Assembly: GCF_001423125.1 (NCBI RefSeq)
Contig: NZ_LMNW01000012.1
Span: 656-64,655 of the forward strand
Length of the DNA stretch: 64,000 bases
Direction: 5' to 3'
Source of the DNA: Duganella sp. Leaf126
Lineage (GTDB): Bacteria > Pseudomonadota > Gammaproteobacteria > Burkholderiales > Burkholderiaceae_D
This document shows positions 9,287 through 18,302 of the stretch, one piece after another (position 1 is the stretch's first letter; each line of letters opens with the position of its first letter). The notes beneath the pieces are model-generated. The model saw only the letters and a program-made list of their open reading frames with translations, searched no databases and was not told where the DNA came from. The translations under genes were made by a program, and so were the position numbers.

Positions 9287-10378
9287 ATGACCGCCCTGAT
9301 CGCCGCTACCCCTGTTGTGCTGCAAATGCTGGCCGACCGCCATGGTCACCCGGCAGCGTTGCTGCTCGACCTCGGCGCCGGTCTTGGCGCCATGGCGACA
9401 GGAGCCGAGACGGCCGCCGACGCGGTGGCCCCGCCCGCACCCCCAGCGCACCTGGCACAGCCAGCACTGTCATCATTACCGGTGCCGCTGCTGGCCGCGC
9501 TGGCTGCGGCCGGCATGCCGTGCCTGTACCGCGCCGACCGGGCCGGCGAAGCCGCCGCGACGCTGGTGCAGGCGGGCTGGCAGGCGTGCGACCCGGCCCT
9601 GGTGCAGCGGATCGACGGCCCGCCGCAGCTGCCACCGGCGCCAGGCGCGCAATGGCTGGCCGGCGAGTGGTTCATGGCGCCGCCGCCCAAGCCGGTGGGC
9701 GCGCAGGCGGCATCGCGTGCGCTGGCGCTGAAACTGGTGCAACTGGTGAGCAACGACGCCGATACCCATGAAATCGAAGCCGTGCTGCGCCAGGACCCGA
9801 CCCTGTCCTACCACCTGCTCAAGCTGGTCAATTCGCTGGCCATCGGTACCGGCGCCGGCGCCGGTCGCCGTGTCACCAGTTTTTCGCAAGCCATCCTGAT
9901 CCTGGGCCGCGCCCATTTGCGGCGCTGGCTGAACCTGATGCTGTTTTCCGCGCGCGCGGGCGACCACCGTTCGCCGATGCTGCTGGTGCGCGTCTCGGTG
10001 CGGGCGAGGGCGATGGAATTGCTGGCGCACGAGGCCGGCCTGAACAAGAGTCAGCAGGAAATGGCATTCATGACCGGCATGTTCTCGCTGCTCGGTGTGC
10101 TGTTCGGCATGACGCTGGCCGACGTGCTCAAACCGCTGACCGTCAGCGCTGCGATCGGGCGCGCCTTGCTCGACTACGACGGCGAACTGGGCCGGCTGTT
10201 GACGGTGGTGGAACTGGCCGAGCGTGACGATCACGCGGCCCTGGCGCGCGCGCTCGCAGCGCTCGGGGTCGAAGGCGAACACTTCAATCGGCTGATGGTG
10301 GACGCCCATGTCTGGATGCAGTCGGTGCTGCCGGTACAGGCGGCGCCAGCGGCCAAGGCGGGCGGGCGCGATGCTTGA
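9287..10378 (+). CDS. HDOD-domain signalling protein
   Basis: 363 residues. The N-terminal 130 residues are Ala/Pro-rich with no clear EAL motif. The HDOD domain occupies roughly residues 145-340: 'ALKLVQLVSNDADTHEIEAV', 'DPTLSYHLLKLVNSLAIG', 'SFSQAILILGRAHLRRWLNL', and 'MAFMTGMFSLLGVLFGM'. HDOD domains resemble HD hydrolases but lack activity and act in signalling. The gene overlaps the next, a c-di-GMP phosphodiesterase, by eight bases, so the two are coupled. The layout resembles a split YuxH-type EAL-HDOD protein: the N-terminal part may be a decayed EAL domain. Confidence 0.82.
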   Translation: MTALIAATPVVLQMLADRHGHPAALLLDLGAGLGAMATGAETAADAVAPPAPPAHLAQPALSSLPVPLLAALAAAGMPCLYRADRAGEAAATLVQAGWQACDPALVQRIDGPPQLPPAPGAQWLAGEWFMAPPPKPVGAQAASRALALKLVQLVSNDADTHEIEAVLRQDPTLSYHLLKLVNSLAIGTGAGAGRRVTSFSQAILILGRAHLRRWLNLMLFSARAGDHRSPMLLVRVSVRARAMELLAHEAGLNKSQQEMAFMTGMFSLLGVLFGMTLADVLKPLTVSAAIGRALLDYDGELGRLLTVVELAERDDHAALARALAALGVEGEHFNRLMVDAHVWMQSVLPVQAAPAAKAGGRDA

Positions 10379-12539
10379 CGCGATCGAACGCTGCCTGGCG
10401 CTGAGCCGGCGCGCCAGCACCGAGCAGGGCGAGGCGCTGGCCCACACGCTGGCCACTCTGCAGGCCACGCTGGCCGAAGCGCATGCGCTGATGACGCCGT
10501 CCGTCGATGCCGACGACCGCGCCGTGCTGGAGCTGGACCTGACCGGTTATGTCACTGCCTGGAGCCCCGGCGCCGGCCGCATGTTCGGCTACACGGCCGA
10601 CGAGGTGCTCGGCCGCCACGTGCTGTTCCTGTACACGCCCGACAACCTCGGCGACGAAGACGGCAGCATCGTCGAGCTGGCGTCCGAGCTCGACGGCAAG
10701 GTCGGCGTGCGCGCCGACGTGCGCCGCCGGCGCAAGGACGGCGCGGTGATCTGGGTGCGGCTGCATATCTTCCTGCGCCACGACGCCGGCGGCGAACCGT
10801 CCGGCATGCTGGTGCAGCTGACCGCCATCGACCAGGCGCTCAGCGCGTCCGACAAGGTCAACCTGCATGCGCGCATCATCGAAGACAGCGACCAGGGCGT
10901 GCTGATCACCGACGCCAACGAACGCATCGTCTCCGTCAATTCGTCGTTTACCCGGATTACCGGCTACAGCCAGGAAGAGTCGATCGGCCAGACCCCGGAC
11001 CTGCTGCGCTCGGGCGTGCACAGCCCCGAGTTTCGCGCCAAGGTGCGCGCGGCCATGCGCGGCGCCGGCCCCTGGCGCGGCGAGATCGTCGGCAAGCGCA
11101 AGAACGGTGAATTGTTCCCGCAATCGGTCACCATCAGCGCCGTGCGCGATGCGAATGGCGACGTCAGCCACACGTTTTCGCTGTTTTCCGACATCAGCGA
11201 GCACAAGGACGCCGAAGCGCGCATGCAGCGCATGGCCAATTACGATCCGCTCACCGGCCTGCCCAACCTGTGCCTGCTGACGCAGCTGGTGGGCCAGGCG
11301 CTGATGGAAACCCGCCGCACCAAGGCCCATGGCGCCATGCTGGTGGTGGAAATCACGCGCGTGGGCGCGATCAGCGACACGCTGGGCGCCGACATCGGCA
11401 ACGCGCTGCTGTGCGAAATCGGCCGCCTGTTCCGCCAGGCCCTGCGCGAGGCCGATGTACTGGCCCGGCTCGACGGCCACAAGTTTGCGGTGGCGCTGTT
11501 CAAGATCGAAAAGCGCGAGCATGCCGGCGTGGTGGCGCAAAAACTGCTGGCAGCGCTGGCCTCGCCGATCCAGGTGGCCTCGCACAGCCTGCAGGTCGGC
11601 GGCCACATCGGCATTACCGTCTACAACGACGACGCCCACGATGTGCCCACCCTGATCCGTTATGCGGACGTGGCCATGGGCCGCGCCGCGCAGAACATCG
11701 AAAGCGGCTTCCTGTTCTACAGCGAAGAGATGAACCTGCGCGCCAAGGAACACCTGCGCATCGAAAGCGAACTGCGCCAGGCCATCGCCAACGACGAACT
11801 GTGCTTGTACTACCAGCCCAAGGTCAGCCTGCGCAGCGGCCGCATTGTGGGCGCCGAGGCGCTGCTGCGCTGGCGGCACCCGGAGCGCGGGCTGATGGCG
11901 CCCGGCGTGTTCATTCCGGTGGCCGAGGAGAGCGGCCTGATCCTCGACCTCGGCAGCTGGGTGCTGGAACAGGCGTGCCGCCAGATCGGCGTCTGGCGCG
12001 AGGCCGGGCTCGACGCCATCGTGCCGCCGATCGCCATCAACCTGTCGGCGCGGCAGTTCGACGCCGGCCTGCCGGGCCGCGTGGCGGCCGTGCTGGAACG
12101 CCACGGCGTGCAGCCCGAGCAGCTGAACCTGGAAATCACCGAGAGCCTGCTGGTGCGCGGCACCGAGCAGGTCGTCGATATCATGAACCGGCTGGTGGCG
12201 ATGGGCATGTCGCTGGCGCTGGACGACTTCGGCACCGGCTATTCGAGCCTGGCCTACCTGAAGAAATTCCCGATCAGTACGCTCAAGATCGACCGCTCGT
12301 TCGTGATCGGCCTGCCGTACGAAGAAAACGATTGTGCGATCGCGCGCGCCATCGTCACCATGGCCCAGCAGCTGCGCCAGGAAATCGTGGCCGAGGGCGT
12401 GGAGACGCCGGAGCAGATGCGCTTCCTGCGCGAGCTCGGCTGCGACCAGCTGCAGGGCTATCTGTTCAGCCCACCGGTGCCAGCCGCCGACTTTGCCGCC
12501 ATGCTGGGCGAAGGCCGGCGCCTGGCGTTCGCGTCGTAG
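10371..12539 (+). CDS. PAS-PAS-GGDEF(degenerate)-EAL c-di-GMP phosphodiesterase
   Basis: 722 residues from the ATG at 10371. Order: PAS at about 45-150 ('DLTGYVTAWSPGAGRMFGYT'), PAS/PAC at about 165-285 ('GVLITDANERIVSVNSSFTR'), GGDEF at about 290-440, EAL at about 470-715. The GGDEF active site reads 'LDGHKFAV', so cyclase activity is very unlikely. The EAL domain keeps 'GAEALLRWRHPERG', 'INLSARQF', the Glu in 'LEITES', 'DDFGTGYSSL' and 'KIDRSFV', so it should cleave c-di-GMP. There is no transmembrane segment. Coupled to the HDOD gene. The PAS inputs are unknown. Confidence 0.93.
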   Translation: MLDAIERCLALSRRASTEQGEALAHTLATLQATLAEAHALMTPSVDADDRAVLELDLTGYVTAWSPGAGRMFGYTADEVLGRHVLFLYTPDNLGDEDGSIVELASELDGKVGVRADVRRRRKDGAVIWVRLHIFLRHDAGGEPSGMLVQLTAIDQALSASDKVNLHARIIEDSDQGVLITDANERIVSVNSSFTRITGYSQEESIGQTPDLLRSGVHSPEFRAKVRAAMRGAGPWRGEIVGKRKNGELFPQSVTISAVRDANGDVSHTFSLFSDISEHKDAEARMQRMANYDPLTGLPNLCLLTQLVGQALMETRRTKAHGAMLVVEITRVGAISDTLGADIGNALLCEIGRLFRQALREADVLARLDGHKFAVALFKIEKREHAGVVAQKLLAALASPIQVASHSLQVGGHIGITVYNDDAHDVPTLIRYADVAMGRAAQNIESGFLFYSEEMNLRAKEHLRIESELRQAIANDELCLYYQPKVSLRSGRIVGAEALLRWRHPERGLMAPGVFIPVAEESGLILDLGSWVLEQACRQIGVWREAGLDAIVPPIAINLSARQFDAGLPGRVAAVLERHGVQPEQLNLEITESLLVRGTEQVVDIMNRLVAMGMSLALDDFGTGYSSLAYLKKFPISTLKIDRSFVIGLPYEENDCAIARAIVTMAQQLRQEIVAEGVETPEQMRFLRELGCDQLQGYLFSPPVPAADFAAMLGEGRRLAFAS

Positions 12540-12674
12540 CGCTTTTCTGACGGTTGGCGCCGCTGCGTGCGGACGGCCACGCTACGGTGGATGTGCGGCT
12601 GGCGTGCGCGCCGTAAAAATGACAGAATCGCCCTGCAATGTTGCCGTAACACCTGACATCCAAAGGGGAATCAC

Positions 12675-13271
12675 ATGCACACATCGAGTATCCTGAAGCG
12701 CGCCAGCGCCACTGCCGCGCTGGCCCTGGCCGCACTGACGCTGACCGCCTGCACCACCACCACCCAGACCGGCGGCGCCGTCAAGACCGATCCGGCCGCA
12801 GCCCGCACCGACATTGAGCGCGGCGCCTACAACACGCTCGAACGCCTGTACACGGAAGTCAAGGGTTCGCGCGAGCTGGTGCGCAAAGCCAATGGCGTGC
12901 TGGTATTCCCCAACGTGCTGGCGGCGGGCCTGGTGGTGGGCGGCGAATACGGACGCGGCGTGCTGCGCACGGGCGGCCAGAGCGTCAATTACTACAGCCT
13001 GGCGAGCTTGTCGGTCGGCTTCCAGGCCGGCGCCCAGTCGAAAGCGATCGTGGTGCTGTTCATGAGCAAGGACGCGCTTGATAAATTCCGCAACAGCAAG
13101 GGCTGGACGGCCGGTGTCGATGGCTCGGTGGCCGTGATCAACGTCGGCGCCAATGGCGAGATCGCCACCAACACGGTCAACAACCCGGTGCAGGCGCTGG
13201 TGCTGACCAATGCCGGCCTGATGGCCAACCTGAGCCTGGAAGGCACGAAGATCACGCGCCTCGATCTGTAA
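12675..13271 (+). CDS. SYLF (YSC84-type) lipid-binding lipoprotein
   Basis: 198 residues starting after AAGGGGAATCAC. A lipoprotein signal ends at the lipobox 'LTLTACTTT', so the mature protein should carry an N-terminal lipid. The rest is a SYLF/YSC84 domain: 'RELVRKANGVLVFPNV', 'AGLVVGGEYGRGVLR', and 'VGFQAGAQSKAIVVLFM'. In eukaryotes this domain binds phosphoinositides; bacterial versions are exported proteins of unclear role. It is a lone gene, transcribed toward the emfourin gene only 13 bases away. Confidence 0.88.
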   Translation: MHTSSILKRASATAALALAALTLTACTTTTQTGGAVKTDPAAARTDIERGAYNTLERLYTEVKGSRELVRKANGVLVFPNVLAAGLVVGGEYGRGVLRTGGQSVNYYSLASLSVGFQAGAQSKAIVVLFMSKDALDKFRNSKGWTAGVDGSVAVINVGANGEIATNTVNNPVQALVLTNAGLMANLSLEGTKITRLDL

Positions 13272-13284
13272 AGCGGCAAGACGG

Positions 13285-13587
13285 TCAGCGCCGGCCGCGC
13301 AACAGCGTGTCGGTCAGCGCCTGCAGGGGCGGCGGCGCCGCATCGCGGTAGTAGCGTACCGTGTGCGTGTGCCCGCCGTGCTCCACCTGCAGGTCGTACA
13401 GAAAATCCCAGGACTGCGGCGCCGGCTTGCCAAGCCGGTCGGGCAGGGCGAAGAAGTCGCACGATTGCAGCAGCGCTTCCAGCTGCTGCGCCTGGTCCTG
13501 CGGCAGCGCAGCCAGATCGACGCTGCGCGTCTGCGCGCCGGCCGGCCCGGTAAAGCCGCCGGTGCAGCGCAGTGTGAATGTCGTCAT
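13285..13587 (-). CDS. Emfourin-type protealysin inhibitor
   Basis: 100 residues: 'TFTLRCTGGFTGPAGAQTRS', 'LPQDQAQQLEALLQSCDFF' and 'DLQVEHGGHTHTVRYY'. This matches the emfourin family, small cytoplasmic inhibitors encoded beside protealysin-like M4 proteases. The start lies one base after the stop of the M4 protease gene, so the pair is co-transcribed and coupled. In the characterised Serratia case the inhibitor blocks the protease inside the cell; the same role is inferred here from family and position. Confidence 0.85.
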   Translation of the reverse strand: MTTFTLRCTGGFTGPAGAQTRSVDLAALPQDQAQQLEALLQSCDFFALPDRLGKPAPQSWDFLYDLQVEHGGHTHTVRYYRDAAPPPLQALTDTLLRGRR

Positions 13588-13588
13588 C

Positions 13589-14953
13589 TCATCTCCCCTC
13601 AAGTTCGTTGACCCCCACCAGCTGCCATGCCGACTGCACGGCGCGCTGCACGCTGCTGCCGGCGCCGTAGAGGCGGGCAGCTGAGCGGCCCGTGGCGCGC
13701 GCCATGTCGGCAAACGTGGCGGTCGGCGTAAGAAGCGCCAGGGCGTGATACCAGATCGGCGCCGCGCGGTCCCAGGCGTGGCCGCCGAGCGCCATGCACA
13801 GCGCGTAAAACGCGTGATTGGGAATGCCCGAATTGGTGTGCACGGCGCCGTCCGCCACGTAGGCGGCCAGCGTTTTCGGCTGATCGTCGCCGGACCAGGT
13901 CAGTTCCCGGTTACCGGGATCGGCCAGCGAGCGCAGCGCCTTGCCGACGCCAGGCCCCATGATGCCATGACCGATCAGCCAGTCCGCTTCGCCCACCGAT
14001 TGTCCCAGCGACCACTGTTTCACGACGCTGCCGAACACGTCGGCAATCGATTCGTTGAGCGCGCCGCTTTGACCTTCGTAGTCGAGGCCGCCCGGCACTG
14101 CGTACTGGATCAGGCCGTGCGTCAGCTCGTGGGCGATCACGTCGATGCAGCGTGTAAAGCCGATAAATGATTTGCCGTCGCCGTCGCCATACACCATCTG
14201 GTCACCGTTCCAGAACGCGTTGTTGAAGTGCTGCTGATAATGGATGGTGGAATCGAGCCTGCGCCCGCGGCCATCGATGGAATCGCGGTTGAAAACGGCG
14301 CGCAGGAAATCGTAGGTGATGCCGGCGCCGTCGTAAGCCTGGTTGGCCTGCTGGTCCGGCACCGCCTGCCCACCCTCCGCGCGCAGCAGGGTGCCGGGCA
14401 GCCTGCCCAGCTGCCCGGCGTCGTATACGCCGCGCTGCTTGCCCAAGTGAGACTCGTTGGACAGCGCGGGCGCCAGCGCGTTCACCCGCGCCAAGCCGCG
14501 CGCGTCCGCTACGCCGGCTGGCGCCGTGTCCGCCAGTGAGGATGCAGCTGCGGTGGCAGGGAATCCGGTGGCGGCAGGCGTGGTGGAACGGGACGTCCTG
14601 GCGGCGGCCGCTGTTGCCGTTACCTGGGGAACGCCCCGCGTGGGAACGACCGCCGTGGTAACAGGCCCTGTGGCAACGGGCCCTGTGGTAACGGGCCCTG
14701 TAGAAACGGTCGCCGTGGAAACGGCTCCCGTAGCAGCCGCCGTTAAAACGGCCGTCGTGGCAGCGGCCGCCGTGGCAGCGGATCCGCTCGACACCGTCGC
14801 CGCGCCAGCAAGCCGGCGCCGGTCGCGCAGCCGGGCCGACAGCGCGGCCTGGTCGAGCAGGTCGCAGCGTTCGGCCTCGCTGCAAGCGGCTGCCGCCAGC
14901 TGGCGCAGCATGTGCGGAGGAATAATGCAGCAGGTGCAGGGATGATGTGCCAT
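13589..14953 (-). CDS. Protealysin-like M4 metalloprotease with stretched low-complexity linker
   Basis: 454 residues from the ATG at 14953, with AGGAGG just upstream. There is no signal peptide; residues 1-45 are a short protealysin-type propeptide including 'CCIIPPHMLRQLA'. Next comes about 115 residues of Ala/Thr/Val-rich low complexity with pentapeptide copies of TGPVT, which ordinary protealysins lack. The thermolysin-type domain starts near residue 165: zinc motif 'HELTHG' (about 275), second zinc Glu in 'NESIADVFG', catalytic His region 'VHTNSGIPNHAFY'. Such proteases are cytoplasmic precursors that may leave without a Sec signal. It is followed by its putative inhibitor gene. Confidence 0.92.
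   Translation of the reverse strand: MAHHPCTCCIIPPHMLRQLAAAACSEAERCDLLDQAALSARLRDRRRLAGAATVSSGSAATAAAATTAVLTAAATGAVSTATVSTGPVTTGPVATGPVTTAVVPTRGVPQVTATAAAARTSRSTTPAATGFPATAAASSLADTAPAGVADARGLARVNALAPALSNESHLGKQRGVYDAGQLGRLPGTLLRAEGGQAVPDQQANQAYDGAGITYDFLRAVFNRDSIDGRGRRLDSTIHYQQHFNNAFWNGDQMVYGDGDGKSFIGFTRCIDVIAHELTHGLIQYAVPGGLDYEGQSGALNESIADVFGSVVKQWSLGQSVGEADWLIGHGIMGPGVGKALRSLADPGNRELTWSGDDQPKTLAAYVADGAVHTNSGIPNHAFYALCMALGGHAWDRAAPIWYHALALLTPTATFADMARATGRSAARLYGAGSSVQRAVQSAWQLVGVNELEGR
14657..14701. repeat. 15-base tandem repeat inside the M4 protease gene
   Basis: Three near-identical 15-base units (GGTAACGGGCCCTGT, with one or two changes), followed by two more degenerate units to about 14731. 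On the coding (minus) strand they encode TGPVT-type pentapeptides in the linker between propeptide and catalytic domain. Being a multiple of three, copy-number change would not break the frame. Confidence 0.85.
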
Positions 14954-15095
14954 GACGACCTCCTCTGAACGTGGTGGGTCCGTTATACCGCGTTGTTGCC
15001 TGCCTGAGTGCGCCGACCGGCCGCACAATTCGTCAGGATCAAGCCGATTGCGCGCTTTGTCTTACAATGAATTTTTCCCTCGACCGCATCCCCCC

Positions 15096-16730
15096 ATGGC
15101 CCACATCCACCCCACTGGCTGGCAGGAAATGTCCGTCACCGGCACTGCCGCGCGTGAAATCGAAACCCTGTCTTACCTGGAAGCCACGCTGGCCGACCTG
15201 CCGTACCGCGTCTATCACGGTGTGCACTGGACCAATGTCGAGCAGGGTTTTTCCGTGTATGGCGAGATCGACTTCATCCTGGTCGCGCCCAACGGCCGGC
15301 TGTTGCTGATCGAACAGAAGTCGGGTTTCCTGAGCGAGACGCCTGATGGCCTGATCCGCAACTACGAGGGCAAGCCGCGCAAGGTGGCCAACCACATCCT
15401 GCGCTCGATCAAGGGACTGACCGAGCGCTTCGGCAGCCCGCTGTCGGTCGATTACCTGCTGTATTGCCCCGACTACACGGTGCGCAACCCGAATCTGGCC
15501 GGCATCGATCCGCGCCACATCATCGACGCCCGCAGCAAGGGCAGGCTGGCGCAGGTAATCCGCGAAACGCTGCCGGTCGATGGCGCGCCGCCCGGCGAGC
15601 AGTTCGACAAGGTCACGCGCTTCCTGTCCAATATGCTGAGCCTGCGGCCCGACCCGAGCTCGATGATCGGCAACGCGGCCGGCCTGGTGGCGCGGCTGTC
15701 GGGCGGCCTGTCCACCTGGGCGCGGCGGCTCGACTTTGCGCCGTTCCGCCTGCACGTCAAGGGCACGGCTGGCAGCGGCAAGACCCAGCTGGCGCTGGCC
15801 GAATACACGGCCGCCATCGACGCCGGTCTGAAGCCGCTGTACGTGTGCTTCAACCGGCCGCTGGCCGACCATATCGAAACACTGGTGCCGCCCGGCGGCC
15901 GCGTGACGTCGTTCCACATGCTCAGCGATGCGTTCGCGCGCGCCCGGGGCCAGATTCCCGACTACACCGCGGCCGACGTCTGGGACCGGATCGAGGCGCG
16001 CATGACCGCTGCCGAGCTGCCGCCGGACTGGCAATACGATGTGCTGATCGTGGACGAGGGCCAGGATTTTTCGCCGGCCTGGTGCGACATCCTGCTGCGC
16101 ATGCTCAAACCCGAGGGCAGGGCGATCTGGCTCGAAGACCCGAACCAGAACCTGTACGGCCGCGAACCGGTGCCGCTGCCGGGCTGGGTCACGCTGCACT
16201 CGGACACCAACTACCGCAGCCCGCGCCAGATCATCGACATGCTGACGTCGATCGGCGCCGTGCGCGAACCGGTGGAGGCGGGCAGCCCGTTCCGCGGCGC
16301 CGACATCGAGGAGCTCGTGTATCCGGATGGCGATACCGACGCCATGCTGGCGCAAACCCGGCGCGCGGTCACCAGCTGCCTGGCGGCAGGCTTCGCCCGC
16401 CACGACATCGCCATCGCCTCGTTCCGCGGCCGCGACAAGTCGGTGATCCTGCACATGGATCAACTGAGCGACGCCCACACGCTGAAGTCCTTCACCGGCA
16501 ATTACGACCTGTTCGGCACCCCCGAGTACCGGCCCGGCGGCCTGCTGGCCGAAACCGTGTACCGTTTCAAGGGGCAGTCGGCGCCGGCCATCATCTTCAC
16601 GGAAATCGACTTCGACCACATCGACGAGCGGGTGCTGCGCAAGCTGTTCGTGGGCATGACGCGCGCGCGCCTGAAACTGGTGCTGGTGCTCAGCGAGCGC
16701 GCCGAGCAGCAGTTGCTGGACCGGATGTAA
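15096..16730 (+). CDS. NERD-domain DNA/RNA helicase-like ATPase
   Basis: 544 residues. Residues about 15-130 form a nuclease-related (NERD) domain: 'YGEIDFILVAPNGRLLLIEQ' followed by 'KSGF' holds the Asp and E-x-K expected of this restriction-fold family. A UvrD-like superfamily 1 core follows: Walker A 'GTAGSGKTQLALA' (about 225), Walker B 'VLIVDEGQDFS' (about 315), 'DTNYRSPRQI', and motif VI 'VGMTRARLKLVL' near the end. It is divergent from the M4 protease; a TACAAT hexamer at 15063 could serve as -10. Proteins of this layout occur in DNA processing and in some defence loci. The role here is unknown; neighbours are not defence genes. Confidence 0.85.
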   Translation: MAHIHPTGWQEMSVTGTAAREIETLSYLEATLADLPYRVYHGVHWTNVEQGFSVYGEIDFILVAPNGRLLLIEQKSGFLSETPDGLIRNYEGKPRKVANHILRSIKGLTERFGSPLSVDYLLYCPDYTVRNPNLAGIDPRHIIDARSKGRLAQVIRETLPVDGAPPGEQFDKVTRFLSNMLSLRPDPSSMIGNAAGLVARLSGGLSTWARRLDFAPFRLHVKGTAGSGKTQLALAEYTAAIDAGLKPLYVCFNRPLADHIETLVPPGGRVTSFHMLSDAFARARGQIPDYTAADVWDRIEARMTAAELPPDWQYDVLIVDEGQDFSPAWCDILLRMLKPEGRAIWLEDPNQNLYGREPVPLPGWVTLHSDTNYRSPRQIIDMLTSIGAVREPVEAGSPFRGADIEELVYPDGDTDAMLAQTRRAVTSCLAAGFARHDIAIASFRGRDKSVILHMDQLSDAHTLKSFTGNYDLFGTPEYRPGGLLAETVYRFKGQSAPAIIFTEIDFDHIDERVLRKLFVGMTRARLKLVLVLSERAEQQLLDRM

Positions 16731-16793
16731 GCGTCGGCCCCGCCATGGCTGCACGGCGGCGGTGTATATTGTCGCCTTTTTGCCTGCTGCGCC

Positions 16794-18278
16794 ATGTCTG
16801 CCGTTTCCCTGTTCTGTCTGGTGGTTGCCTATTTTGTCCTGCTGCTGGCCGTGGCGTGGCGCACGTCGCGCCACGCCGATAACGCCAGCTTCTTCATCGG
16901 TAACCGGCGCAGCAACTGGATGGTGGTGGCGTTCGGCATGGTGGGCACCACGCTGTCGGGCGTCACATTCATCAGCGTGCCGGGCGCGGTGGGCGCGGGC
17001 GGTTTCGGCTACCTGCAGGTGATCCTCGGCTATGTGCTCGGTTATATCGCCGTGGCCCTGATCCTGCTGCCGCTGTACTACCGCTTGCAGCTAACTTCGA
17101 TCTACCACTACCTCGACCTGCGCCTTGGCGGCGGCGCCTACCGCAGCGGCTCTGCCTTCTTCATCCTCTCGCGCCTGCTCAGCGCCTCGGCGCGGCTCTA
17201 CCTGGTGGTCCACATCCTGCACATCACCCTGCTCGATGGCATGGGTGTGCCGTTCTGGCTCACCACCGTGGCGATCCTGGCGATGATCATGCTCTACACG
17301 TTCCAGGGCGGCGTCAAGACCATCGTCTGGACCGACACGCTGCAGACGGCCGGCATGATCGTCGGGCTGCTGGCGTGCGCGGGCTGGCTGCTCCATGCGC
17401 TCGGTATCGGTCCGGTCGAGAGCCTGGCGCGCCTGCACGACGCCGGCCTCACGCGCTGGATCACCAGCGACACCGACAGCCCGGCCAACGTCTGGAAGCA
17501 GGTGCTGGCCGGCTTTTTCATCGTGCTGGCCATGACCGGCATGGACCAGGAAACGATGCAGAAGAATATCTCTATCAAGACCCTGCGCGACGCGCAAAAA
17601 AATATGCTGGTGCTGACCGTGATCCTGACGGCGGTGCTGGTGCTGTTCATGTTCCTCGGCGGTCTGCTGTCGCTGTATGCGCAGTCGGCAGGGCTGGCGG
17701 CCAGCGGCGACAAGCTGTTCCCGGCCGTGGTGATGGGCCACATGCCGGCCGTGCTGCAACTGCTGTTCTTCATCGGCCTGGTGTCGGCGCTGTTCCCCAG
17801 CGCCGATGGCGCCATGACCGCGCTGACCGCCACCTTCAGCCTCGACATCCTCGGCATCGAACGCCGTCCGGACCTCGATGAAGCGCACCGGGTACGGATC
17901 CGCCACCGCGTCCACCTGGCTTTTTGCGCGCTGTTCCTGCTGCTGGTGCTGCTGTTCAAGTGGATCGACAACGCCAGCATGGTGGGGCTGGTGCTCAAGC
18001 TGACCGGTTATACCTATGGACCGCTGCTCGGCCTGTTCGCCTTCGGCCTGCTGACGCAGCGCGCCGTGCGCAACCGCTGGGTGCCGTGGGTGGCGCTGGC
18101 CGGCCCGGCATTGTGCTACGTGGTCGATGTCAACCAGGCGGCGTTATTCGCGCACTACCGCATCGGGCTCGAACTGCTGGTGCTGAACGCCGCCCTGGTG
18201 TTTATCGGCCTGCTGCTGATCTCCACCCCTCGGCAAGCGACCCGACTTGCAGTATCATCGTCAACCATCCGCTTGTAA
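16794..18278 (+). CDS. Sodium:solute symporter (SSS family)
   Basis: 494 residues with 12-13 hydrophobic segments spread over the whole length. SSS markers include 'ASFFIGNRRSNWMVVAFGMV' near the N-terminus, 'GTTLSGVTFISVPG' for the sodium-site helix, 'YTFQGGVKTIVWTDTLQTAG', and 'TGMDQETMQKNISIKTLRDA'. Inner membrane. The substrate cannot be predicted; the closest pattern is the group annotated as proline/pantothenate/sialic acid-type symporters. It precedes sppA by 24 bases and may share its transcript. Confidence 0.9.
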   Translation: MSAVSLFCLVVAYFVLLLAVAWRTSRHADNASFFIGNRRSNWMVVAFGMVGTTLSGVTFISVPGAVGAGGFGYLQVILGYVLGYIAVALILLPLYYRLQLTSIYHYLDLRLGGGAYRSGSAFFILSRLLSASARLYLVVHILHITLLDGMGVPFWLTTVAILAMIMLYTFQGGVKTIVWTDTLQTAGMIVGLLACAGWLLHALGIGPVESLARLHDAGLTRWITSDTDSPANVWKQVLAGFFIVLAMTGMDQETMQKNISIKTLRDAQKNMLVLTVILTAVLVLFMFLGGLLSLYAQSAGLAASGDKLFPAVVMGHMPAVLQLLFFIGLVSALFPSADGAMTALTATFSLDILGIERRPDLDEAHRVRIRHRVHLAFCALFLLLVLLFKWIDNASMVGLVLKLTGYTYGPLLGLFAFGLLTQRAVRNRWVPWVALAGPALCYVVDVNQAALFAHYRIGLELLVLNAALVFIGLLLISTPRQATRLAVSSSTIRL

Positions 18279-18302
18279 ATTTCGCAATCACCTGGAGTCC
18301 TG

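Noticed and set aside
11240..11700. Active diguanylate cyclase
   Set aside because: The signature motif is LDGHKF, lacking the GG(D/E)EF residues needed for catalysis.
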